From Sweltsa coloradensis (Eukaryota > Arthropoda > Insecta > Plecoptera > Chloroperlidae), in NCBI GenBank assembly GCA_024449915.1, contig JAMZAV010000632.1, positions 434,001 to 498,000 on the forward strand: DNA of 64,000 nucleotides, read 5' to 3'. The notes below the pieces were generated by a model. It was not told where the DNA came from and searched no databases. It worked only from the letters and a program-made list of their open reading frames with translations. Positions 1-12,000 of this stretch are shown here, one piece after another; the stretch's first letter is position 1; the number at the start of each line of letters is the position of its first letter. Both the position numbers and the translations under genes were made by a program.

Positions 1-648
1 TATTGTTGTTGTAAGAAACCACTGGCAAGATAAATGCTAAACATATCTTGGACAGACTGTTCAGAAAGAAGATAGCTAATATTGGTGATTATTCCATTTG
101 AAACAACAAGAATGACATTGACTTGTCCTCTAAACTAAACAACACAAATACAGTATTGATCTTGCATTGCTTAGCCACGCAGATATGTGTTTAAACGTGC
201 TTTGTTTTCCACAAAAGGAAGGGTTGTCTAAATTTTTCCATATAGAAATTATTAAAACGAACTTCTCTGATTTTTGCAACCACAATTCAATATAGAGTTA
301 TAGATGGTACATGAGACTGTTCTATATATATTCATTAGTTGATTCTTGACAAAATACATTCTGCTTCAAGGGGTTGGCAGAAAATAACACAGCTCCAAAC
401 ACAGTTGGTGATTGCCACACAAAATATAACTACGATAAATACAATACAAATAAAACAAAAATCAAGAAATTTTAACTATAACAGTCACAAACAAACGTGT
501 TCATTATTATAACATCAGAAAGTGTATGACAACAGTAAAAGAGAAAAATAATGATGTTAAACAAAATATTTATGTGATACATGTTTACTGAACTAAGGTG
601 AAAATAAACTGTGAATGATCGATGTTGTAAACAAGTGTTGCTACTCAC
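1..648. other. Collagen intron, left edge
   Basis: AT-rich intron sequence downstream of the last visible collagen exon. No exon, repeat or RNA gene recognised. Confidence 0.7.
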
Positions 649-756
649 CCTATCGCCCTTGACTCCCGGGCTACCCGGTTCACCAGGTGATCCCACGATG
701 CCCATTGGGCCGATCAGTCCCCGGGGCCCGAGTGGACCCGGTGGGCCTGAAGGTCC
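649..756 (-). CDS. COL9A1-like: Collagen IX-like exon: 12 Gly-X-Y triplets
   Basis: 108 bp encoding 12 triplets, from GPS GPP GPL GPR through GIV GSP GEP to GVK GDR. The acceptor is TTGTGCTAG and the donor GTGAGT. No further collagen exon is seen between 1 and 648, so the next exon lies beyond the window. Confidence 0.92.
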
Positions 757-2989
757 CTAGCACAAACAACAAGCATTAATACTAAGGAACTGGATTCATT
801 CTTTAAGCTTCAATCTGTACAAGTTTGTTTAAAGGTAAGGCACTTATTTTACTATTCAAAGTAAATTGATTCAAAACTACATTTGCAACTTTTTATAAAC
901 TACCAATCTTTAGAATATTTACTACCAACTTAATGTCTGCTTTAAAAATATTTATCTGTTTCTTACAAGAATTATCAAACGTGTCGTGGTGAGGCCCTGC
1001 ATTTTAATGCTGTGCTCTTGGTCCACTGATGTGGCTGTATTACAACAAACTTGTATTTATCAAACCCAACATTTCAAATTTACTTTTTTCACCTTATTTG
1101 ATATTAAATATTCGTTTAGCTTACAATAAAACCACTATTTTCTTAAGCCAAACTCAACATTTGTTTACTGTTGTTAGTTCTTAGAACTTAGACGCGATAA
1201 GAGACCAATAACTCAATATAAGAAGCAAAATCGTGTCTCAATTGCATCGCATAGATCCATTTATCTTTCGATTCTAGAATAAACTACACAGCTTCGGTCT
1301 TTCATCTTTTGACCTCCGTCTTTCGCTTCCTACTATTACAAATACTTCCTTGAAGGTTGTAACTCAATACATTTTCACACCTCGCACTTAAATTTGATTT
1401 ACTAGTCAACTGAACAAAAAGATAACCCACGCCTAATTGTAGTTACGTTATCATTATTCTATCAAAAGCAGAATGATTAATAGCAGGGCAATGCTTTGTT
1501 AAATTAATTATAGTTTAGACAAATTTAAATATTAACAATGTTATGGTAACAGTTATAAGTAACTTCCACAGATGAAGTATCTACTGTAGTTATACATAGG
1601 TGCAAGATGTTAATGTAATAATTGCTGAGTAGAGAATCGGTAGGAGGTGTGGGTAATCGTAAATTACAGATGTTGTTTACAAGTGTTTTGATTTACAGAA
1701 GGAACATCCGCCAACACAAACAACTTTTCAAGAACAATACCGTACATGAAACTGTGAATGTTGGCAGTGTAATAATTTTTTAATCTAGTCTAGTGATCAA
1801 ACTAAAAATATATGATTTCTTCCATATAATTATATTATTTATTTATTGCAGCGAAGAGGTTAAAATATTGTTCTCGTTTTGAACTTACACAAGGTTGGAA
1901 GCGATCCTTTACAACATAAATACCGTCTGAATTGTGATCGGGTTAGTGCCTTGTTGTGACTGATCTGAACCAAAGGCCTACTGAAGCAGATAAAAAAAAT
2001 ATTTTTATGTCGAAAGAGTTGGGAGTGTGTTAAAAAAGACACGAAAGTGATAACGAGAAAATTATCCTAATCCTAGTTTGGTAACGACGAAGGTACAGAC
2101 TATTCGTTGATGACGTCATTGAACCTCAAGTTCTTGCCTAGACGCGCGAATGTAACGAGATTGCGGCTACAAATGCACGTATTTTTGTGACATTGTAACA
2201 TTAAATATATTAATATAATAAGAAAATTAAGCTAGATTTGTTTTCGATGTGATTCCTTATAAACATATTTTTCCGAGCTGATAAAATATTTGAACCATAC
2301 AAATTTACTAGGAAAACGCTTAAGTCCCGCCGCGTTCTTGGATGAGCGTAATTGGTGCATTGAGCTGCCATGTGTTATGCGGATTTTCTGTTGTTCTGTG
2401 AAAAAATCATTACTAAGTTGAATTGTTTTTAAATTAAATTAAATTAAATAAAAATTAACATTAATTTTTTAAAAATTAATTGTCATTGTTAAAAAAAGAC
2501 AAAAAAGACAAAAATCGTAAAATTGCGATTTTTACGAGAAAAAATTCATCGATTGCGCTCAAATTTAACACTTATCTATTTATTCATAAAATAATGGTTA
2601 TGTGAAAAAATCATTACAATCGGATAAAGCATGTAGGTGTTATAAGTCCAAAAATTGGTAAAAAAAAGAAAAAAACCGTAAAATTTCGATTTTATGATAA
2701 ATATTTTTACAATTGCGCTCAAATTTCACACAAATATCTAAATTCATAAAATAAAGGTTCTGAGCAAAAATCATTACAATCGGATAAAGCATGTAGGTGT
2801 TATAAGTCGAAGAAATGTTTTAAAAATCGAAAAAAATCGAAAAATTGCGATTTTCATGAGAAAAAATTTTCCGATTGCGCTCAAAACGTGGCAGTTCTAA
2901 GTTCAGAGATTTCGAAGGCCCTCATAAAATTTCATCGCAATCGGAGTATCGGTTTAGCCGGAATCGTGCGGACAAACAGACAAAAATAC

Positions 2990-3021
<32 letters not shown>

Positions 3022-6000
3022 ACATTCCGGATTTTTTTCTCCAGTGTAGTAGAATGGAATCTTCGCTTCGCTCGCTACGCTCGCTACGCTCATCCAAAAA
3101 CTGTACCAAATATTCAGAAGGAGTTGTTGAAGAAAAAACTACGTCGATAGAAAAGTTGTTATTTATCTATTGGACTTTACACTACACTTGAATAAATAAA
3201 TAAATTAATAAATAACAAAAGTTAAAATTTTTATAGAGAAGTTAATGGTTACTGTTAGCTCAACATACAGGTCTTCCTTGAGGTCCGGGTTGTCCCCTTC
3301 CTCCAGGATATCCAGGGAGTCCAGGCTCTCCTATGGGACCCAGTGGCCCAATGGGACCTCGGAGGCCCTGTGCATGGTTAGGGGCAATATTAGCGCTGTG
3401 CAGGGACATTAGTGCAATATTATCACACTTGGCATAAGTGCTGTGGTTGGGAATTAGTGCCTAGTGGCTCATTGTCACGCACACTGCCACTAGGTCTCGA
3501 AGAATGATGTGAGACAAGTTGGAGTATTAATGACGTATTTGCGACGTTCAACCACGACAAATTTCATATTTAAAGTAGCAGATGTGTTATTAAAAACTAA
3601 ACTAAAAATCTGCTTTTATATTATTCACAGAAGAAACATGAATTTTTGTGTTGCAATAAATAAGTCAAAAGACACATTGCTGCTAGTTAAATTTTTCCAA
3701 AACATAAAAATAAAGTCATATTAATTCCAACGTGCCTCCCTTCACTGTTCGTTTAGTCTCTCCATGTGCGATCTGGTTCTACTTCTGCACAGGGTTAAAA
3801 TAAAATGTATTATTAGAGTGATATTAGCGATCAGTGCGGGGCGGTGAGGTCGTCAGTGAGTTAGTCGAGACAAACTCTTCCTACTGGTAATCCCGGCTGG
3901 CCGTAGTCCCCTTGGTCCCCTCTGCGTCCGGGGACTCCTCGTAGTCCCGGGGAACCGGACTCTCCAGTCGGGCCCACGGGGCCGGGTAGGCCCTATGGGT
4001 GTAAAATACACAGGATACAAAGAAACTCGTTTGAGTTTATCTTGCAACAATTTGAATTGTATACATTGATCTTAAAATTATGTATTTGACAGCGGGCTTA
4101 GAAATTATCCCAGTGTTAACAAACATATTTTTATTGCTTTATTATATTATACTAAATAACCAACGTATGTACTTTTTGCGAATAATTTGAAGCCTTATAA
4201 AATCTTAATTTCTTAAATCGACGTTATGCCCAGAAGAGTGGTGCAAATAAATTGTGCACTTGTGTCAGATAACCCGTTGACCTAACTAATTTGAAGTATA
4301 TTTTTCGAGAAAAGTGTCCACGATTTAATTTCAATTCTAGTAACATACAATTTTAACGACACATTAAAAAAGTAAAACATTTGTTTGTATAGGCTCATAG
4401 TTGGAATAAACTCTTTCTCTTTAGAGCGAATCGTAAAGTCATCGTCACCTCTGCTGAAAAACAATAACATATAATGAAGAAGAAACAGACCTGCAACATT
4501 TGAAGGCATATTTAACGATTACAAATTGTTATTTTTACCACATATTTCTTAACATTGCTCAAAGAATAGTTTAAAAAAGTATTCCACATTAATTGATGGT
4601 GGAATTCAGATCGACCAAATTCTCAACTTATAAAATATGAAGCATTGTGGGCGAACTTACGTTAGTCCCGTTATATCCCGGGGGACCCTGGGGGCAGATC
4701 GTCTCGCAAGTCCGCGCGGGAATCCCTCCGGTTATCACACGCTGGAAGAATAAAAAATAAATACATCACCAAAACACACACAAAAAAGAGGATTGTTGAA
4801 AAAATAATTGACGCTTAGGAGTTCAATAAAATTATTGCTATAATGAAAATAGATTTAAAAAAAAATTAAAGCATAATTAAATTTAAATTTGATTGTTGAA
4901 ATTGTTACTACCCGTATACGCTGAACATACATGAAATAAAGCCACACGCTAACAGCTTTAATATGTTTATTGTGATCTATTAAATTGGCTCCAAGGTTCA
5001 TTATTAACCCTTTCCGGCCCAACGGTACCAAATGAAACAATAACGTTTTAAATTTTAATCTGGGTAAATAACAGTTTTTCCAATTTGACCCCATTTTTTT
5101 TTTGTAAACAATAAATTAGTAAAGTTTTCCCCCATTCCAATAGAACCGAAAGTGAAATTTTTAGAAAAGATTGAAATACACATCTGTAAAAAAGGCTAAA
5201 AATGTAAAAAAAATGGGTTGGCGCGGAAATATAATAAATCTCTAGTATTGCTATTATTTTACAAAAAATAAAAGATAATTTATAAAAAAGGAAAAATCTA
5301 GTTTAGGAATGTATTTAAAATTTGAATTTTTAAAAGAAGCTTTTATTCAAATTCCAAAGAAGAATTCATGATAAAATATGAAAAAAATACTAAAATTCTT
5401 AGAAAAGAATGCGAAACTCGAACTGTTTCCTTAAAATAACCTAATTTTCACGGATTTAATTCGGACCTGAAAGGGTTAAAAACTAAATAAAATAAACTGA
5501 AAGTCTCACTCAGTATTATTATAATAAAGGTAAAACAGTGTGTGGTACTTACCGGTAGCTCATCACAGGTTTCTCTCTCCGGCCGCGTGGGGTCACAGCT
5601 CATCACCATCCACTGCAAGTCAACCTGGGACAGAATATACCTCCATCAGAACCACACGCTTGAGAAACACAAACAACTACTAATACTAGACGACGATAAC
5701 AATCTAGAAGTTAAATAATTACTGAAAAAATATATCGACCAACTACTGAATGGATTTGCTCCGAAGAACATATTATTATGTTTTAATTGTATTGGTTCCT
5801 TATTTTGTTTAACTCTTTCCGGTCGAATTTCGGCCAGTCTATATGGTGGATGTTTTAACACCAATTTTTAAATCCTGAAGTTTTCTATGTATTGCTTACT
5901 CATGCAAGTCTTTCAGTGTATTTTTAAATATTGTAAACCAGTTCCAACGCATTCTAAATAATAAAAAAGAATTCGACCCGAAAGAGTTAATTATATTCTC

Positions 6001-9000
6001 ATGCCATTATCTCAATATAAATAGTAATTTGGTTAAATTGATTCGTTTTCAATAAGTTTAGGTGCGATGAGATGCTAGCATGGAAAACCAAACCAATCCT
6101 GCATAATATATTATAAATATAAGGGTACGCCAGAAAACTTGACACGAAGTAGTTTACGTTTGTTTGTTTTTTAGGGAAAAAGGTAATACAATGTGTTATG
6201 TGTCGTTATGCCACGATGGACTAAAGTTTAACATGGGATGTCAATCGGCCGGGCAAAACGTATTTACAAACACTTGCTACTGTTGTTTTTAATCGTCATT
6301 GAGAGTTAAAACTGAACGTTTGGAGATAGCTAAATTGGAAGACAACTCTACCTATTTGAAACTTTGTTTGGGAACTTTTTCTGCTTCCAGTTGTCATCCG
6401 ATCGATATGCATTTTTGTGTAATTTTCAAGCAAGGATATGGTCACTCTACTATGGTCAAAGATTGCCAAATAAATATTATTGCGCATTACGCACAAATAA
6501 ATTTACAAAATTTACGAATTTTGATTATTTTACAAAAATCCAAAATCCTAAAAATCCATTTAATTTATTTAGATTTTTTTGTGTTGGTTTAAAAGAATTG
6601 CCTTTAGAGAATGTATATACATGACCACAACATATGTGCAAAGGCTGGTATCAATCCGATAAAAACTGACTTCAGGAAAAGTTCCAGAAAAAAATAATTG
6701 GTATTGCAGACTCTCAGTCCTCTTAAATACAATATCACTTTAGTGCCCTATTAAAGACAACATCACTCGACTTAATGTAGTGAAGTGCCCTCTTAAATAC
6801 AATACTACTTGACTGATTGAGAATTATGGCTTGTTTCCACCCAATCAGATTTAAGCCTGACAAACAAAACAAGACACGGCCTAGATTTCTCAATTCATTT
6901 CACCTTTGTCAACTGAAACAGCAGATGTCGCTTCAATTATTACCAATGACAACATTATGCTGGTCTTCATGGCTGACTTAATAAGTTGAACATTACGAAA
7001 CCAAAGTCATTGACATTGTCCTAAGTCCTAACGACCCTGAGTCTTGAAATGAAACCGACATTTGAAACGGAAAACTTCAAATTGTTGTGGTATAAACTTG
7101 ATTAGCTGACCTTTCAAGTTAAAAATAGCAAATCAAAGTCAATTAAGATTCTTCTATTTTAGTAACATTTCGAGTTAGGCCCACTCCATGGACATTTTTT
7201 TGGCTTGTGTTATATGTAAAAAACATGTATTTTGGAAACTCAAAAAATAAAGTCTACCTACACAATGTTTCTTTGTCAATTGTTAATCGACGTTTGGGGA
7301 AAGTAAAAATAAGTGTTTGCGTTTCAAGTAGAGCGTTTTGATAAAGTACGCGTTTCGACACCAAGAGACACTTTGGCATTATACATAACGCCTAAATCAT
7401 TAGTCAATATCCGGTGAAATTTTAAATAAAAATTTTCCCGATGAATCACATTTTAAGTTTTAAGGAGTCAATTATTATAAAACTAACGCAGGTTTAAACT
7501 TTCATGTGATTATTACCCTCTGTCATATTTATATACGTATATGACGTGTTGGATATTTAATTCATTCAATATTTCTTATTCACCCGGTACACATGACTGA
7601 CAAAACACATGATGAATATATAAATCCATCCAAAAACAAAAATGTATCAATCGCAGAGCATTATAATTTTAAATATCTAAACATCCTCTTCAACCGTTAA
7701 AGAAGGAAGTTATATTATCAACAAAAATTTACAATTAAATAATTATGTTGTATGTAGCTACCGTTATCATGTATTTAAAATACAACTATATAAATCAAGG
7801 GTCTGACAGTTTCTTTCAATTACACTTTCCTTACTTACCTTGTTTGTTTTTCTTAATTAAATTAATGAAGCCAAAGGTAACGTAAAGATACGATAAATAA
7901 TGTTTGAAAATTATCAGCAATCATGTTGTCAAATAATTCAAAGTGGACACAAGTTTTTAATTTATACATTGATTTACTTTATTGGCAGATGTACTTTGAA
8001 ACAAAATCTCTATCATACTTCCAAAAAGTTTCCATTCGTTTTGTGATGAGGGATGTTAATAACAAGCTTTAGCCTTATCTATACATTAGTTTAACTAGCG
8101 TAAGCACTAAAATCTATCTACATTAGTAAATTAATAAGTTAATATGGTTAATACTTACTAAATGTGAGACCTGTAAAAGAATAAAGACAAACTAATGTTA
8201 GTAATGCTCTGTGTAAGATAGTGCACTTTTAAATTATATTATATTAAATTAAATATTATGCCTAATATTACAAGCAGACTTCAGACAATAGGTTTTAGTA
8301 TTACATTAGCAAACAGCTGGTTATTTTTAATACTTTAGTTGGACAGGAACATAATTAATGAGTACAATATAACTATGTTGTTAAACTATGAATAAATTAT
8401 CAAAATGGTTACCGAGTATCTTTCTACTAATAGCCTGTAATAACTATTATTAAAACCGTGATAGTGTGGTTAGCGTAATTAATAGCTTGAAGAACATGAG
8501 GCATGGCGAAGATTGGGTTCTAAGAGTAGCTTGAAAGGTAATAGTGATTGAGTTCCTAGCAGAGAGGAATTTACATTGCTTTGCATACTTCCGTTTAGAA
8601 TAATGTGTGTAAGAAAAGTTGTACAAGTTAAAAGTCGTCGGTTGGGTTATTTCTTCTAAAGTCAGTATATGCTGGAAGGCTGCAGAGATACTTCAATCTG
8701 CGCTTTGAGCTAACAGTTTATGTGAGAACACGTTTACTGCGAGCCAGTTTCAGTTATGTAACGATATTTCGAAGACATCAAGCTAATTTTTCTGGTTCAA
8801 TTTGAAAGTTATTGACTCTTTTTGGGGGCATTTAGCAACTTATTTTTGTTTTGTTTATGGATACAGTTTCAATATAATCCTACAATGATTTACATGAATA
8901 AGTAATTGCATCAAATAAATATGAATACCTAATTTTGACGATTGTTTTACTGTTGGAATACTTTGTACTTTTAAGATATTGTTCTGTTACGGGTTAGTTT

Positions 9001-12000
9001 AATTATGCATATTGAAGTCGTTGACGTATTCGAAAGGATTGGTTAGGTTCGCTTTAAATTATAATTCCCCAATAGTTATGTGGCTGAGTGGGCATATTCT
9101 AAATGTGAATGTATTAATTAAGTGACACTGTGAATGGGAACAGTTTTACAGTCAATGCGTCTTACCTTGACAAGCAGAAAATTGGTAGGAAAGGAATAGG
9201 GAATGATGCATGTGTTGATTAAAGAGTACCGAAGGTGATTTGTCCACGTTCTATTTATATTTCGCTTTCCCTTTCCCGTTACTGATTCTGTCCAGCACGT
9301 TGGAGTTCTCCCCAGATACGCTGGGACTAGAGTGGAGCAATATGACTTAGGCTAGCGGTTGACGCGCCCTTAAATCCTAAATCCTAAACTTATCTTATAA
9401 GAATTTGAATTTTTAAGGACCAGACTTGTATACACATTGACGCGGGTATATTCTTGTGTCTATTCTACTTAGAAACCGAATTGACATTTTTGTTGGTAGA
9501 TTCAATACTTCATTAACCAATTATTAATGGTCTCGTAGCATCGAACATCCCTCACTCTGCCCGCATGAAGCTGGTTAAATAACAACACAACACAACTACT
9601 CTAATAAGCGTAATCACCCAGTTCCCACACCGTCGTAAGAAATTGCAACAGTCATAAGAGGGTAGGAATGGGAGCATAGTCAACTACACGAGGCTACAGG
9701 CGAGCTCTGGTCGATTCCTTTCGCCAAGGGCTCAAACTATCCAGCACTCCTTTCTTTTTCTAGGCATCTTTAAAAAAATACATTATTCAATTAATGTCAA
9801 ATAATATGCTAAACATTCGATGCTAGAATTCTTTATCTGATGAGGGATGGATAATATGACGGGGTATAATGTATTTATCTTTTATAGCGGTTGTAAAAGA
9901 ATAGTTTATTACTCAAAGTAATCTTAAATTAAACTATTTCCTTATATACACCAACTTTCCTTCCCCTGCAAGTAGCTGGATCTGTTCAGCAAAACTTATG
10001 ACGCGCCTTAAACCAAATAAAGTTTAAAAACATTAAACATAAAAGTTGGTTCAGGGTATTTTTCTGCTGATTGGCGAGAATAGAGGCAAAATCCATCTTG
10101 CATACTTCATCTAGCAATTAGTAGAGTACTCCCTGAAACTAGAGGCATTCGTCGTCGGAGATCCCTACCCATCCCTTGACGACCTTACCGACGACGACTA
10201 TGACAACACGAACGATGACAAAGACGATGACGGCCACCTTCCTCCCCTTACCCGTGGCTGGTTCAGACCAGCAGCGGACTTTCTTCGTCCCCACACCCCC
10301 TAGGCTAGGGTGGCGCATTATGACCTAACGGTTGACGCGTCCTTAATCCAAATAAACTAAACTAAAAACAAACCAGAGTCGATAAATAAGTTTTTAGTTG
10401 GGGGAAACGTCTTTATCGACTCTTCTATCAACAAAGCAAAGCAAACAAAGAAATTATAATTCCATCACAAAGAAGTATTGGCATGCTCCAGTACTGTTGC
10501 ATCTCCATGGTTTCATCAAGAATGTTAAGGCTGCTTCCGTACGTCTTATGAGTTAGTTGGATTTTTTAATCGCTCTCAATTAAAAAAACTTTTAACTCTC
10601 AAAGTAGTATTTTGAACACTGTTTTGTTGCAATGCGGGTAGTATCTTGCACTTTCGTGTTGATGTCTGTGTTTTCGCAAGCTTTCACGCTACCGTTGGAG
10701 TACAGAGGTAAGTGATCTTGTGGTTAGTGTTCCGGCTTTCAATGCAGAAGGCCCAGTGTTCGATTCCCGCTACAAGCATGAACATTTATTACTTCTGATG
10801 TGGACTAAAGTCCGCCAATTCTTGGAAATAGTAACCGGTGACTTTGGAGCCGTCCTATCAACGTGGCGCGTATTCTTTTGTAAAGTTGATCTGAACTGGC
10901 CTTGTTGATTCTGGCGCCTCCCGCGAGCAGAATCGTGTCCAACCTGTTTGTCAAGTGATTTCTATCAAAAATAAATAAACAGTCTCTAGCTGGACAATGT
11001 TCTCTCGTTGATAATGTTGGCGCCAACAGGGTATGCTTGGTGCTTGGTGGCCTCGACGATCTACCCGACGATGATAACGACGATGCGAACGATGAGAAAG
11101 ACGACAGCGACATGAGAACCCCCTCCTTCTCCCCTTGTCTGTAGCTGTATCTGTCAACATAATAATTTGTGTGGGAAGCCTACCCAGGATGCAATTAATG
11201 CCCCTCTTTAAGTGTATTGGTGTATTAGTGTAGGTATATTGCGGATAGGATATTGTGAAGGTTCGTTCGAGGACTGTTTAAGAGGACTCAATCCCTTGTA
11301 TTCGCATTATCGACTGAGGAAAACCTTGGATAAAACCTTCGTTCTGTCTGGGCCCGGGGTAGAATTGGCCCAGAGCATGGCTCTGCTAATCGTAAAAGGC
11401 GATTCAAGAGAAAAAGTCCACCTCGCAAACATCAGCTAGTAAGAGCGGAGTATCTTACTCCCCAAACTAGAGGCGAGCTCTGGCAATCGTCGTCGGGGAC
11501 TTTGCCCCCTTCCCTTGACGACCCCCCGGCGACGATGACAATGACACAACGAACGATGACAAAGACGATGACGACCGCGACGTGAGAAACCCCCCTTCCT
11601 CCCCTTCCCCGTGGCTGGTTCTGACCAGCATGGGCCCCTCCTCCCCACCCCCCTTAGGCTAGAGTGGTGCATTATGACCTAACGGTTGACGCGTCCTTAA
11701 TCCAAATAAACCAAAACCTTCGTTCCGAATTGCCGGTCTCGTAGGGATTGGAACCCGGGACATCCCGAACCAGAGTCGCGCGCTTAGCGCTCGAGCCAAC
11801 ACTGTCGGTCTGTATGTAATGGTTCCCCATCTGCGCCCGGTGTAGAATTTGACCAGAGCGTGGCTCTGCTAATCGTGAAAGGCGATTCAAGAGAAAAAGT
11901 CCTCCTCGCAAACATCAGCTAGTAAAGCTCCCCGAAACTAGAGACGAGCTCTGGCAATCTTCTTCGGGGACCCCTCGATCCTCTTTCCATTGACGACGTC

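Noticed and set aside
2875..3150. Lys-rich 91-codon frame ending in ARYARYAHPK
   Set aside because: It is a translation of the poly-purine tract and terminal repeats of the family A element; the same frame appears in the other copies.
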